DNA of 64,000 bases from Dietzia alimentaria 72 (lineage in GTDB: Bacteria > Actinomycetota > Actinomycetes > Mycobacteriales > Mycobacteriaceae), in NCBI RefSeq assembly GCF_000226215.1, contig NZ_AGFF01000020.1:90006-154005 (forward strand), in the 5' to 3' direction. The position numbers were made by a program, and so were the translations under genes. Shown here piece after piece: positions 1 to 10,800 of the stretch. How positions within the stretch are numbered: position 1 is the stretch's first letter; each line of letters starts with the position of its first letter. The notes under the pieces were generated by a model, which saw nothing but the letters and a program-made list of their open reading frames with translations, did not search any database and had not been told where the DNA came from.

Positions 1-354
1 ATCGTCCGGGTGCAGCCCGGAGAGGTGGACGATCCGTTCGATGCCGGCCTCCTCCGCGGCGCGCACGAAGATCCGGGTGGTCTCCCGCTCCTCGCGGACG
101 AAATCTTTGGAATCTCCCATCGAGTGCACGAGGTGGCACGCCACGTCCACACCGTCCAGAGCCCTCGCCAGTGCCTCGGGGTCGCCCAGCCCGCCCTTGT
201 GGATGGTCACACTGTCACGCCAAGGGATGTCGTCCAGGCGGGCAGGGGTGCGTGCGAGGACCGAGACTCGGGCACCGTCCGCGAGAAGTCGGGGGACCAG
301 TCGGGACCCGATGTACCCGGTCGCGCCGATCACGAGGACGTGGGGGTTGCTCAT
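1..354 (-). CDS. NAD(P)H-binding epimerase/SDR-like protein, N-terminal part
   Basis: The gene runs off the left edge; only the first 118 codons are seen, starting at ATG 354. The protein opens with a Rossmann strand and nucleotide-binding glycines (VLVIGATGYIGSRLVPRLL) and continues with HLVHSM and VHLSGL segments. These are typical of atypical/extended SDR proteins that actinobacteria annotate as NAD(P)H-binding or DUF2867-linked epimerase-like proteins. The substrate cannot be told from this fragment. It is divergent from the next gene, with 124 bp between the starts. The family assignment is firm for the Rossmann part; the C-terminal domain lies outside the window. Confidence 0.75.
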   Translation of the reverse strand, partial: MSNPHVLVIGATGYIGSRLVPRLLADGARVSVLARTPARLDDIPWRDSVTIHKGGLGDPEALARALDGVDVACHLVHSMGDSKDFVREERETTRIFVRAAEEAGIERIVHLSGLHPDD

Positions 355-478
355 GACACGAGTCTTCCAGCGTGCGGCCGGACGTGCATCCGCACGAGGG
401 CGCGGGCACGATCGCGTGATAATCCGGATACTGGAGAACAGGCACACTCTGCGGTTCAGGTCAGCGGAAGGAGAACAC

Positions 479-1564
479 ATGGCGATCGGTGCGGCACGAC
501 CCCGGCAGCTCTCGCGATCGTTGGACTTCTCCGAGGTGCGCATCGAGACCGCCCGCCTGAGGTCGGACCGGGCCGTGACCGCGTTCTGGCGGTGGTGGGC
601 CGAAGGGGGCCGTCGGCAGGCCACCGCTGCCGTGGAGTCGGGTGACGCCCGCCGGGTGGTCCCGGAGATCACCTCGCTCATCGAAGGCATCGACCCGGGA
701 CTGTCCTGGGAGTTCCTCCCGGCCACCGACGAGAAACCACACAGGCTGACGGTCACCGCGGCCGGCGTACCGGAGTTACGAGGTGCCGCCCGCCGCTGGC
801 TGGCAGGCGCCCCTCCCGCCGATGCCACCTGGTCGTTCGCCGACCTCCGCGAGCCCGTCCGTGGCTGTGCAATGTACTTCCGGAATCAGCGGCTGGACTT
901 CGACCATGCGGAGGTCGTCACCGACCTGGGACTGTCTCGGGCGGATGTGACCGTTCACCACCCGGCGTTCGCGGGGCTCGTCGGACCGGACGCCGGGATC
1001 GCGGCCTACCTGCTACTGGACGCACTGTGCGGGGAAGAACAGGTGGAGACATGGATCGGCCTCATTCGGGCCAACGCGACCGCTCCGGGGGACGAAGCGG
1101 TGCCGCTGAACGCTCTCCCGGGAATTCTCCGGAAACTAGCCTCGGACAACACCGACGAACTCGGTGACCCCGCGTGGCAGATCCTCCACGGCGACACGGA
1201 CAAAGGTCCACTCGTCGCGGTGGTGCGGGTGCCGCTTGTGGCGCTGTCGGCGCCGAAGTTCGATCGTCATGTCGCCGTCAGCGTTCCCTATGCAGACGTC
1301 GAGGATGACGGGCTACCCGGCCCGGAGTCGCTTCCCGGTCTACGTGACCTCGAGGACCATCTGGTCGAGCGGCTGGAGGGCACAGGCGAATGCGTGGGCG
1401 CCGAGAGCTGTGAAGGCTACCGGCTCATGCATTTCTATGTCGACTCGGCAACGCCCGCCCAGGAGCAACTCCGTGTAGCGGCGTCCGGGTGGAACGAAGG
1501 GGACGTAATCATCACAGTCTCGGATGACCCGGGATGGAGGAAGGTCCAGCACCTCAGGGTCTGA
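479..1564 (+). CDS. Conserved actinobacterial protein, possibly DUF695-like, function unknown
   Basis: A 361-residue protein. ATG 479 is chosen because GGAAGGAG sits just before it; the reading frame stays open to position 41 but that extension overlaps the divergent gene. There is no signal peptide and no clear membrane segment. The N-terminal half has the pattern FWRWWAEGG, then PGLSWEFLPATDEKPHRLTV, resembling a family of soluble actinobacterial proteins sometimes labelled DUF695. No catalytic motif is recognisable. A possible -10 element, GATAAT, lies at 418-423. It borders the ESX-4 locus but faces eccE convergently, so I infer no role in secretion. Confidence 0.7.
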   Translation: MAIGAARPRQLSRSLDFSEVRIETARLRSDRAVTAFWRWWAEGGRRQATAAVESGDARRVVPEITSLIEGIDPGLSWEFLPATDEKPHRLTVTAAGVPELRGAARRWLAGAPPADATWSFADLREPVRGCAMYFRNQRLDFDHAEVVTDLGLSRADVTVHHPAFAGLVGPDAGIAAYLLLDALCGEEQVETWIGLIRANATAPGDEAVPLNALPGILRKLASDNTDELGDPAWQILHGDTDKGPLVAVVRVPLVALSAPKFDRHVAVSVPYADVEDDGLPGPESLPGLRDLEDHLVERLEGTGECVGAESCEGYRLMHFYVDSATPAQEQLRVAASGWNEGDVIITVSDDPGWRKVQHLRV

Positions 1565-1583
1565 CCTGGGGAGGTGCCGCCGT

Positions 1584-3158
1584 TCAACCCAGGAACGACT
1601 CCTCGCCGGGGCCTGCGACCACGGACACCCGACTGGTGTGGCCCGCGCGGGGCTCCACCGAGATCCACCCGTCTATCCGGCCGTCCAGGACGAGGTCGGG
1701 CGTCGCGACGGTGTCGGCCAGTGCCGCCCCGCGGAGGTCCCAGTCGGCATCGACGCGGATCACGGTCGGTGGGGTGACGTCGGGCCCGCCGGGACCGGCC
1801 AGTGCGTCGATCCGCCCTTCGCTCAGCGGGCCGTCGACATCCCACATCACCGCGTCGACCGGAGCACCCGCGTCGGAGGCGTCGGGGGAGACGATCCGGT
1901 ATCGGGTCTCGTCGCCGATGGCCTGAAGAGGGCGCCAGCGGTCGGGCACATCCGTCACCACAGCCACGCGGTATCCGGCGGCGACGGCGCGGAACGCCAC
2001 CTGTCTACACACCGGCGGTCGAGCAGCCAGGAGAACCGAGCGCAGGTGGGGGCCGGCGAGCTGAATCGCCGACGCACTCCCGGTGCGGGTTGCTCCCAGG
2101 ATCTGGCCGGAACCGTGGGCGGGAGGAGCCAGGTCGTCGAGTTCGTCGATGCTCAGGCGGTCGAGGGATCCGGCGATCGACCCGGGCAGGTCCTCCCCGG
2201 GCACGGGGAGAACTCGCGCGGTCGGAAGAGAGTGGCAGGAACCGTCGAGGCCGTGAAGCGACTGCAGGGCCGCGTCGTGCGTGGCCTGACCTGACAGGCC
2301 GGTCAGGCCGACCGTGGTCACGGCGTCCACCACGTCGTCGCGCCCCTCTACTCTGCGCAGGCGGGTCACCTCGGTGACGGCTGAGGCGCGGACGGCGGTG
2401 AGATTGTCGATGATCCCGCGCGGGTCGGCACCCGGCCTGACGACGAGCCCCACACCGGCCCCGGGGTCGGACTCAGCGTCCAGATAGAGTTCGGCCAGCT
2501 CGGCCGCGTCGAGGACCCGACAGGGCACCCCGTGGTGCACGAGCGAGCGGCGCACACGCTCGGTGGCCACAGTCACGATCTGCTCGATCGCGACGGTGGA
2601 ATCCCCTGCTGACTCGAGTGCGAGCCGGGCCAGGTCGAACCGGATCAACAGGTGGACACGCCGGTGGGAGATGAGGGCGAGCGGGCCCACGAGAGAGGCG
2701 TACACCTCGCCATCGTGTCCTTCGGCGGAACGCCGACCATGCACCACCACGTCGATCCCCTCGAGCAGTACCCCACCCTGGTCGAGCTGGCGGGCGACGG
2801 CCCTGAGGGGCAGGCGGACCCCGCGGAAGTCGGCGGGGTCATCGCGGCCCACCTCGGTGGCCACGAGTGCTCCGGCGGAGACCTCGACTGCCGTGGTCAC
2901 CATCAGTTCGCCCTCTACGCAGCCGACGGCGGTGCGGTCCGGCGCGACGAGATCCACCACGTCTACGGGCGTCCGCCTGTCGGTGGTTCGTCGGGCGAGC
3001 AGGGGCCGGCCATGTCGGCGGAGGGTGGTTGCCGCGGCGATGAGGGCGACGGCCACGAACTGAACCCACGGCTGCCATCCGGGCGGCGAAACCACGGTCA
3101 GCAGCACGGTGACCAGTAGCGCCGCGGAAAAAGCGGGCAGAACGGGAACCGCGGTCAT
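1584..3158 (-). CDS. eccE: ESX-4 type VII secretion protein EccE
   Basis: A 524-residue protein from ATG 3158, with GAGGAGGG on the minus strand just upstream. Two N-terminal hydrophobic segments (about residues 8-24 and 31-46) are followed by a long soluble domain, the usual EccE build. EccE is a peripheral component of the ESX membrane complex with EccB, EccC and EccD. It lies head to head with eccB (142 bp between starts). The mycobacterial ESX-4 locus of M. tuberculosis lacks eccE, whereas some other Mycobacteriales keep it, so its presence suggests a full core machine. Sequence conservation in EccE is low, so position next to eccB is part of the evidence. Confidence 0.8.
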   Translation of the reverse strand: MTAVPVLPAFSAALLVTVLLTVVSPPGWQPWVQFVAVALIAAATTLRRHGRPLLARRTTDRRTPVDVVDLVAPDRTAVGCVEGELMVTTAVEVSAGALVATEVGRDDPADFRGVRLPLRAVARQLDQGGVLLEGIDVVVHGRRSAEGHDGEVYASLVGPLALISHRRVHLLIRFDLARLALESAGDSTVAIEQIVTVATERVRRSLVHHGVPCRVLDAAELAELYLDAESDPGAGVGLVVRPGADPRGIIDNLTAVRASAVTEVTRLRRVEGRDDVVDAVTTVGLTGLSGQATHDAALQSLHGLDGSCHSLPTARVLPVPGEDLPGSIAGSLDRLSIDELDDLAPPAHGSGQILGATRTGSASAIQLAGPHLRSVLLAARPPVCRQVAFRAVAAGYRVAVVTDVPDRWRPLQAIGDETRYRIVSPDASDAGAPVDAVMWDVDGPLSEGRIDALAGPGGPDVTPPTVIRVDADWDLRGAALADTVATPDLVLDGRIDGWISVEPRAGHTSRVSVVAGPGEESFLG

Positions 3159-3241
3159 GGCCCCGCCCTCCTCGTATTCGACCGATCGCGGGGTGTGCGA
3201 TGCCCGCTGGGAAGACCGGCCACGAAGGCCCGATCGTCGCG

Positions 3242-3247
3242 TACCCT
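3242..3247 (+). promoter_or_regulatory. Possible -10 element for eccB in the eccE/eccB divergent region
   Basis: TACCCT fits the loose actinobacterial -10 consensus and lies 53 bp before the eccB start. No convincing -35 was found. The 142-bp gap must hold promoters for both divergent genes. Confidence 0.25.
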
Positions 3248-3300
3248 ACCCCCGGTGCCCCCGGCCGCGGGGTGTCACATCCGCGAAAGGGGAACGGTCC

Positions 3301-4743
3301 GTGCCGCTCAAGCCGACGACCAAGGCTCAGGTGGACGGTCACCGATTTCTCACCCGCCGCGCCCGGCACGCCGTCGTTGCCTGGGACGTCCGAATGCTCC
3401 ACGATCCGCTCAAACGTCAGTCCACAGGTCTGACGGTGGGCGTGGTCGCCGGGGTCATCGGGGTGGCGGGTGCAGCGGTGTTGTCGCTGCTCGACCCCGC
3501 GCCGGATGTCGACCGGACCACCGTCATGGTCGGCCGTGACTCCGGCCAGATGTACGTCCGGGTCGACGACTCGGTGCACCCGGTCCACAATCTGGCCTCC
3601 GCGCGATTGGTTCTGGGTGAGGCGGCGGAGCCCGACACGGTGCGGGATTCCGACATCGCGGGCACCACCCGTGGTGGTCTGCTGGGCATCCCGGGCGCCC
3701 CGTCGGTTCTGCCCGGGCACAAGGACGAGAAGAACGCTGGATCCGTCACGTGGACTGTGTGCGACGTCGTCGAGGACGCCGACAGAGGCCGTCCACGCAT
3801 CACCGGGACGAGCGTGGTGGCACGGGAGGGCGAGGGGCCCGGTCGGGGAACGGGTCCCGACGAGATCGTGTTGGCGGACCAGGGCGGCACCGGATGGCTG
3901 TTGCGGGACGGCACCCGCGCGCGCATCGATCTGGGGGACGGGGATCTGCTGGCGATCCTCGGCCTGGGCGGTGTCGACCCGAGGCCGGTCACTGCGGCGC
4001 TGATCGACCCGCTGCGCGAAGTCGAGGCCGTGGTGCGTCCGCACATCGAGATGGTGGGCGAGCCGGTGGATTACGGGCTGGACGGTCTGCGGATCGGCCA
4101 GGTCTTCACTGTCGCCACCGCCACGGGGACGCGGACGTATGTGGCATTGACCGATGGGGTGCAGGAGGTCGGGCCCGTATTCGCGGACATCATCCGTTCC
4201 ACCGCGACGGTCGGTGCGGTCATGGAGGTCGCGCCGGACCGGATGGCGGTGCCGCGGTCGGTAGCTCTCGACGTGGAGGCTTTTCCCGCAGACCGCCCCT
4301 CGGTGCTCGCGACGGGCGATTCCCCGGTTCTGTGTGTCCGCGACGCGGGCGGTCGGGACTCGGGCGCGCGGCAGGTGACGCTGGTCGCCGGCGCCCCGGA
4401 GCCCGGGCGGGATGAGGCCCGTGCGGTAGCCGGTGCCGACGGTGGCGGGCCGGCGGTGGACGCCGTGGGCGTCCCGGGGGGAGGCCTGCTGGTGGCCGCC
4501 GTGGGGCGTGGCACCACCACCCGCAGTTCCGTGACGACGATCGTGTCCGACACCGGCGTACGGTTCGACGTCCCGGACGGGGAGACCGCGGCGATGCTCG
4601 GACTGGGCGGTACGCCGGTGCCGGTGGACCCGGCGGTCCTCGACCGGCTGCCGTCGGGCCCGAGGCTGGACCGCGAGTCGGCGCTCGTCTCGCGTGACGG
4701 GTCGGATCTCGACACCACCCGGGACGAGACCTCAGCGGGCTGA
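3301..4743 (+). CDS. eccB: ESX-4 type VII secretion protein EccB
   Basis: A 480-residue protein from GTG 3301, preceded by GAAAGGGG; an upstream ATG at 3109 would add a low-complexity extension overlapping eccE, so it is rejected. The N-terminus has the family start PTTKAQVDGHRFLTRR, then one membrane helix at about 43-64, and a large extracytoplasmic domain. Cys154 (WTVC) and Cys345 (VLC) are the likely conserved disulfide pair of EccB. EccB anchors the periplasmic face of the ESX core complex. Its stop overlaps the convergent mycP end by 12 bp. The orientation opposite to mycP-eccD matches the ESX-4 order of mycobacteria (Rv3450c versus Rv3449-Rv3448). Confidence 0.93.
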   Translation: MPLKPTTKAQVDGHRFLTRRARHAVVAWDVRMLHDPLKRQSTGLTVGVVAGVIGVAGAAVLSLLDPAPDVDRTTVMVGRDSGQMYVRVDDSVHPVHNLASARLVLGEAAEPDTVRDSDIAGTTRGGLLGIPGAPSVLPGHKDEKNAGSVTWTVCDVVEDADRGRPRITGTSVVAREGEGPGRGTGPDEIVLADQGGTGWLLRDGTRARIDLGDGDLLAILGLGGVDPRPVTAALIDPLREVEAVVRPHIEMVGEPVDYGLDGLRIGQVFTVATATGTRTYVALTDGVQEVGPVFADIIRSTATVGAVMEVAPDRMAVPRSVALDVEAFPADRPSVLATGDSPVLCVRDAGGRDSGARQVTLVAGAPEPGRDEARAVAGADGGGPAVDAVGVPGGGLLVAAVGRGTTTRSSVTTIVSDTGVRFDVPDGETAAMLGLGGTPVPVDPAVLDRLPSGPRLDRESALVSRDGSDLDTTRDETSAG

Positions 4744-6114
4744 CCCCATTCGATGGGGGTCGTCTCGAGAACGAGTCACCATGACGACGACGAGGACCAC
4801 CACCCCCAGACCGAGCGCGCCGCCTGCGACTCCGGCGCCTGCGCCCGCACCCGATGGACCCGACTCCGGAGCGGGGGCGGCGATAGTCGTCGTGGCAGGG
4901 GCGGGGCGCCCGGACCTGCGGACACCGGTGACGGCGGCGACCGGGTCGACGACCCCGTGGCCCACGGCGAAGTCATGCCCGCCCGCGGCGGGGATAGCGG
5001 TGTTCTTTATCCGCTCTACCACCTGGCGGGCCGTGAGCTCGGGGTGCGCCTGGCGGATGAGCGCTGCGGTGCCGGCGACGAACGGGGCGGCGAAGCTCGT
5101 ACCGCTGATCGGGGTCCGGGAGCCATCACCGCTCACCACGAGATCGGACACCCCGGCACCGTCAGCGCCCACGGACCGCAGATCCACGGCAGGGGCGGCG
5201 ACGTCGACCCAGGGGCCGTGAAGAGAGAACTCGGCGGGTGCACCATCTGCGTCGACACCGCCGACGGTGAGCACGTGTTCGTCGTACCAGGCGGGTGAGG
5301 CGATCGTGCGGAGCTCCTCCCACCCGTCGTCTCCGACAAGGGAGGGGTCAGGGACGGCCGGGTTCTGATCGCCGCAGGTCTGACCGATGTTCCCGGCGGC
5401 CGCCACCAGCACGACGTCGTGGTCGACGGCCGCATAGCGGATCGCGCCCCCGAGCGTGTCGTCGGCGAGAAGTGTTCCCGCGGGTACGCACGCGACCTCG
5501 GAGATGTTGATGATCCCGGCGCCCGCGTCGACCGCCGCGCGGATGGCCCGGGCCAGCGTGGAGATGGTGCCGATCCCGGCGCCGACAGTGGGTTCGTCCG
5601 ATCGGTCGCGCTCGGTACGCAGGACACTGCTTGACTGTCGGATGGAGACGATCTCGACCCCCGGGGCGACACCGGAATGTCCGGTCTCGTCTTCGGTCGC
5701 AGCCAGCACGCCGGCCACCAGGGTGCCGTGCGCGTCGCAGTCCTCGGTGCCGTCGCGGCCGGGCACCACGTCTCCGGCTCCACGTACCCGGGGCAGGCGA
5801 GGACCGGGGTTGACGCCGGTGTCGATCACGGCCACGACCTGCCCTTCGCCGCGACCGTGGATCCAGGCGTCACCGAGTTCGGCGGCGGTGGCCGAAGCGG
5901 GTGAGGCGAAGGGGTCGAGCACGGCGGCGGTGGTGCGGCAGGGTCCGTCGAGACGGAGAGGGCCGGAGTGCAGACCCTCCGCCTCCGGGACCGGGCCGGT
6001 GATCGTCGGCTTCTCGACAGCTGCGGCCACCTGGGGCCCGAAGAGTTGACTCCCGAGATGCCAGGCGAGGACCACCGCCACGGTTGCCGCGGCGGCGTGT
6101 CGGCGACCCCTCAT
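4732..6114 (-). CDS. mycP: Mycosin, ESX-4 subtilisin-like serine protease MycP
   Basis: A 460-residue S8 protease from ATG 6114, which overlaps the eccD stop as ATGA. A signal peptide or anchor lies at about residues 8-32. The catalytic triad is visible: Asp98 in VAVIDTG, His129 in DAHGTLVAG and Ser340 in SGTSFAAPFVAG; Asn242 in AAAGN is the oxyanion residue. A Pro/Ala/Gly linker leads to a C-terminal membrane helix at about 428-447. Mycosins stabilise the ESX membrane complex and cleave selected substrates outside the membrane. It is translationally coupled to eccD. The longer open frame up to 6456 lies inside eccD and is not used. Confidence 0.95.
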   Translation of the reverse strand: MRGRRHAAAATVAVVLAWHLGSQLFGPQVAAAVEKPTITGPVPEAEGLHSGPLRLDGPCRTTAAVLDPFASPASATAAELGDAWIHGRGEGQVVAVIDTGVNPGPRLPRVRGAGDVVPGRDGTEDCDAHGTLVAGVLAATEDETGHSGVAPGVEIVSIRQSSSVLRTERDRSDEPTVGAGIGTISTLARAIRAAVDAGAGIINISEVACVPAGTLLADDTLGGAIRYAAVDHDVVLVAAAGNIGQTCGDQNPAVPDPSLVGDDGWEELRTIASPAWYDEHVLTVGGVDADGAPAEFSLHGPWVDVAAPAVDLRSVGADGAGVSDLVVSGDGSRTPISGTSFAAPFVAGTAALIRQAHPELTARQVVERIKNTAIPAAGGHDFAVGHGVVDPVAAVTGVRRSGRPAPATTTIAAPAPESGPSGAGAGAGVAGGALGLGVVVLVVVMVTRSRDDPHRMGSAR

Positions 6115-7649
6115 CGCTGGCGGACGAGGGAGTAGACCTCCATGGCTCCCACTGCGAGCGGTACGACCACGCAGATGCAGATCGCCTCGACCACCCCAAC
6201 GGCCCGCAGAGCGGCGGGGGAGAGCTCGACGTGCGGCAGCACGGATGCCGTGACCACCACGGCCGCGGCGACGGCGAGAGCCGCCGGGATCACCACGCCG
6301 ACGGGGGAGCTCACTGTGACGCCGGCTCCCATCAGGACTCCGGCGGTCAGCACCAGCGCTGAAGCCAGCAGGACGGAGGTATGGAGCCGATCGGCGTAAC
6401 CCAACCCGCGGAGTACCAGGACGACGATCAAGACGAGCGCCAACGGCGCTGACCACCGGGTGGCTGCGGCGTCACCGGTCAGGGCGACCAGGGCCCCGGT
6501 GGTGCAGATCGAACCCGCGGCGGCCAACTGTCCCGTCAGCCAGGAGCGGGAGGTCAGGAACCGGTGTCGCAGTACGTCCGGTGTGGGAAGCGGCCCGCGT
6601 ATCCGGTGGTCGACGTCGCTGCGACCTCGGACGTCATGGTCGATGTCCTCGAGGTCCCCGGCCTCCACGTCTTCCCCGGGGGCGGGAACCGGCGGGATGG
6701 GAACACGGGCGGCGAGGACGGCGATCCTCGGTGCGGCCGTCAGCAGGGCCAGTCCCAACAGCACCGCACCCGCGCCGACCGACGCGACCGGCGTTTTGGT
6801 GACCGCGGCGATCAGCGCACCGATCGCCGCAACGGTCAGCAGCACGGTGAGCGCCAGATATCCGGCCGCGGTTCCGAATCCATGCCGTGGGCCGGGGCGG
6901 AACACCGCGGATCGCAGCACTCCGGCCAGGACTGCCCCGGCGGTGAAGCCGCCCACGAGATGTCCGGGACCCATCGGTGGGGCCCCGACGGTGGCGGCCG
7001 CCAAGACGGTGAAACCGACCGCGCACGCCCCGGCGACGCCGTGCGCGCACCCGGGGGCGGGGGTCCTGCTCAGCGTGAGGACCGCAGCGATCCCCAGCAG
7101 CGCCAGGAGGAGAGCGACGAGGGTGGTCATGACGCCACCCCCCGCGGACCACTGGCGGATCAGGGCTGCCGCGGAGGCAACGGCGACCACTGCGCTGGTG
7201 GCGGTAGCGGCGTTCACCGCATCGCGCCTGCCCCACGCGGGGGAGCGAGCCACACCGGGGTCCGTCAGGCCCTGCAGTACGTCGTCGAACAGTGGAGCGG
7301 GTGTCGGCACCGGGCGGTGGTCGAGGACGAGGATCTCCCCGTCGTGCACACGCTGCTGGGCGAGGGTCTCAGAGACCGCGAGAGGGCCACCCGCGAGTCG
7401 TGATAGCTGCCAGGAACCACCGGCACCGCCGCCCATGAGTGAGTTCACGTCGATTCCGGACGCCGGGCCGGCGGCGGCACGGATGTGATCACGGACCAGG
7501 TCCACCACCTCGGGGATCACCGCGACCAGTTCCAGGTGGGCGGGCAGGCTCAGGTCGACCCGGGTGGATCGGCACACTACCGACACCCGCCGCTGGTCCA
7601 ACGGCTCCACCCCGGCGGCGACACCCCGCACCTCGCTCCGCTGTGACAC
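6111..7649 (-). CDS. eccD: ESX-4 integral membrane protein EccD
   Basis: A 512-residue protein from GTG 7649, with AGAGGACGAG upstream. The first 100 or so residues form the ubiquitin-like domain of EccD (VSVVCRSTRVDLSLPAHLELVAVIPEVV region), and the rest is a series of hydrophobic segments consistent with the 11 helices of the family. EccD dimers form the membrane pore scaffold of type VII secretion. It is co-transcribed with mycP (ATGA overlap) and divergent from eccC with a 203-bp gap that should hold both promoters. An ATG does not occur near the chosen start. Confidence 0.9.
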   Translation of the reverse strand: MSQRSEVRGVAAGVEPLDQRRVSVVCRSTRVDLSLPAHLELVAVIPEVVDLVRDHIRAAAGPASGIDVNSLMGGGAGGSWQLSRLAGGPLAVSETLAQQRVHDGEILVLDHRPVPTPAPLFDDVLQGLTDPGVARSPAWGRRDAVNAATATSAVVAVASAAALIRQWSAGGGVMTTLVALLLALLGIAAVLTLSRTPAPGCAHGVAGACAVGFTVLAAATVGAPPMGPGHLVGGFTAGAVLAGVLRSAVFRPGPRHGFGTAAGYLALTVLLTVAAIGALIAAVTKTPVASVGAGAVLLGLALLTAAPRIAVLAARVPIPPVPAPGEDVEAGDLEDIDHDVRGRSDVDHRIRGPLPTPDVLRHRFLTSRSWLTGQLAAAGSICTTGALVALTGDAAATRWSAPLALVLIVVLVLRGLGYADRLHTSVLLASALVLTAGVLMGAGVTVSSPVGVVIPAALAVAAAVVVTASVLPHVELSPAALRAVGVVEAICICVVVPLAVGAMEVYSLVRQR

Positions 7650-7852
7650 GCCTCGTCCTCTCTGCTGGTCCCGGGCGGGCCCGATCGCGGCGATGGCGGC
7701 GACCGTGGCTGGTTGGCGTACCCGTCAGAGCGTGTACTGCCCTAACATCGCCATCCGATACGTCGGTCATTGTCGACGGCGGAGGACGTCCGTGGGGGCG
7801 TCACCTCCGAGATGTGCTCGGGTCACGGCAGCAAAGCTAGAGGAGGACTGGC

Positions 7853-10800
7853 ATGGGAGACGTGGTCTTCACCCGCGCGGAAAAGCTCGACGCCCCACCG
7901 ATGCCGGGCGGCGAACTCGCCCTGCAGGCGCCTCCGGAACTGCCCCGGCCGACCCCGAGGCCACTCATCCAGGTCATCCTGCCGCTCGTGATGGTGGTCG
8001 CGGTCGTTGGCATGGTCGTGATGATGATGCGCACGGGGATGATGCGCAACCCGATGTTCATGATGTTCCCAGTGATGATGGCGGTCTCCGCCCTCGGCAT
8101 GCTCGCCGGCAATCTGTCCGGCGGAAACAAGACCGCCGAGACCGACGAGCTCCGCAAGGACTATCTGCGCTACCTCGGTCAGACCCGTGACCTGGTCCGT
8201 CATACCGCCGAGCAGCAACGCGCCGCTGCCCTGTGGCGTCACCCCGACCCCGTGGAACTGCCGGCTCTGGTGGGAACCGCGCGGATGTGGGAGCGCGACG
8301 ACGCCGACCCTGACGACCTGACCGTCCGGGTCGGTCCGGGACGCCAGTCGCTTGCCTCCCGGCTCGACGCACCCGACACCGGACCGGTCGACGACCTCGA
8401 ACCGGTCTCGGTGGTGAGCATGCGCCGCTTCGTGCGCGTGCACTCGGTGGTCGAGGACCTGCCCGTGGCCCTGGAGCTCCGGGCGTTCGCCGCGCTGTCC
8501 CTGGACGGGGACGTGGACGTGGTGCGCTCCGCCGTCCGCGCGATGATCGCCGGGCTCGTCGTATCGCACGGGCCGGACCGGATACGGGTGGCCGTGGCGG
8601 CCAGTGAGGGCGACGCGCGTGCGGCGTGGGAGTGGCTGAAATGGCTCCCACATCACGAACACCCCGTCTACACCGACGGCGGCGGGCGGGTCCGACTCAC
8701 CGAGTTCTCGCTGGCCGGGGTGGAGTCGATGCTGGGATCCGAGGTCTCGGACCGGTTCGCGTTCTCCCCGAGTGCGGTCGCGGTCCAGGGACGGGCGCAC
8801 CTCGTCGTCGTGGTGGATGGTGTGGGCGTGACCGGGGCCGAACGGCTTCTCGCCGAGGACGGGCTGGACGGCGTGACGGTCCTCGAGGTCTCCGGCAGCC
8901 GCGCGGGGCAATTGCGTGACCTCGCGCTGCGACGCGGGTTGTGCATCAGGGTCGACAACGACGGCATGGCCCGCGTGCGGACCGAGAACGGCGACGAGGA
9001 CATCGCCCGCGTCGACTCCATGAGCCCGCCGGAGGCCGAACGCCTCGCGATGGCGCTGTCGCGCTACCGGCCCGCCGACACCGTGACCAACGCCGACGGA
9101 TCCACCACGACCAGGCGTGCCCCAGGGCTGCCCGACCTCTTGGGAATCGGTGTGGCCGCCCAGGTCGATCCGGCGGTGGCCTGGCGCCGCCGAGGTGAGC
9201 GTGACCGTCTCCGAGTCCCCGTGGGGGTGAGCCCGGACGGCGCTCCCGTCTCGCTGGATCTCAAGGAAGCCGCCCACGGAGGAATGGGTCCGCACGGGCT
9301 CTGCATCGGTGCGACGGGTTCAGGAAAATCCGAGTTTTTGCGCACGCTCGTCCTCGGGCTGGTCGCCACCCACGACCCGGATGCGTTGAACCTGGTGCTG
9401 GTGGACTTCAAGGGCGGCGCGACGTTCCTCGGGCTCGACTCGCTGGCCCACGTCTCCGCGGTGATCACCAACCTGCAGGCCGAGATCACGATGGTCGACC
9501 GCATGCGTGACGCGCTCGAAGGCGAGCTCACCCGCCGCCAGGAGGTCCTCCGTGCGGCCGGGAATTACGCCAATGTGGGGGAGTACGAGGCCGCGCGAGC
9601 CAAGGGGGCGGCGCTTGACCCGCTGCCCGCGCTGGTGATCGTGGTGGACGAGTTCTCCGAACTGCTCTCCTCCAAGCCGGAGTTCGCCGAACTGTTCCTC
9701 ACCATCGGCCGCTTGGGCCGAAGCCTGCACATCCATCTGCTCCTGGCCTCGCAGCGGCTCGAGGAGGGACGGCTGCGAGGACTCGACAGTCACCTGTCGT
9801 ACCGGATCGCGCTCAAGACCTTCTCCGCCAGCGAGTCGCGCACCGTTCTCGGCGTCACCGACGCCTACCACCTGCCCGCTACCCCGGGCGCCGGCTACCT
9901 CAAGGTGGACGCGGGCGACCCGGTCCGCTTCGACGCCGCGTACGTCTCCGGCCCCTACAGGGAAGACCGTCGGCTCGACGGCTCATCCGTGGCCACACCC
10001 GCCGCCCGCGCGTCGGTGAGGCCGTTCACCTCGTGGTATATGCCAGTGCCCACTCCGGCCCTGCCCGACCACGACGACGAGGTCATCCCTGCCGTCACAC
10101 CCACGGGAGACGAGTCGACGAGCCTGCTCGAGGTACTGGTAGGACGGCTGTCGGGGCATGGCAGACCTGCGCACGAGGTCTGGTTGCCGCCGCTGGGCGA
10201 GGGTGCCCCGCTTGATGCGGCCGTGGGCACCGAACCGACCGGAGCGGGAGACGACAGGCCACCCAGCTGGCGATTCCCGCTGGCCGAGGTTGACCTGCCC
10301 TTCGAACAGCGTCGCGACAGATGGTTCGTGGACCTGTCCGGCGCCGACGGGAACGTGGCGGTGGTGGGCGGTACGCGCTCGGGGAAGTCCACGACGCTAT
10401 GCACACTCCTCCTCTCGGTGGCTGCCACCACCACGCCGGACCGGCTCTCGGCGTACGTCGTGGACCTGGGCGGCGGCCTGCTGCACTCGGTTGTCGACCT
10501 ACCGCACGTAGGCGGGGTGGCGCGCCGCGGCGAGGACGAGAAGATCCGACGCACCGTCGCGGAGGTGGACTCGGAACGCCGACGCCGCGAGTCCGACTTC
10601 CGCGCGGACGAGATCACCTCGATCGACCAGGCACGCCGACGCAGCACCGATAAGGACGGTCGGCCGGTCGCCGAATATCCCGACATCCTGCTGGTGATCG
10701 ACGGGTGGCAGACATTCCGCACCGAATTCGAGGACCTCGAGCAGGTTGTCCTCGGATTGGCGGCGGACGGCCTCGCCTACGGGGTCCATGTGGTGTTGTC

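Noticed and set aside
7823..9295. 490-residue open frame antisense to eccC
   Set aside because: High-GC third-position bias creates long antisense frames. Its translation is His/Gly/Arg-rich with no domain.
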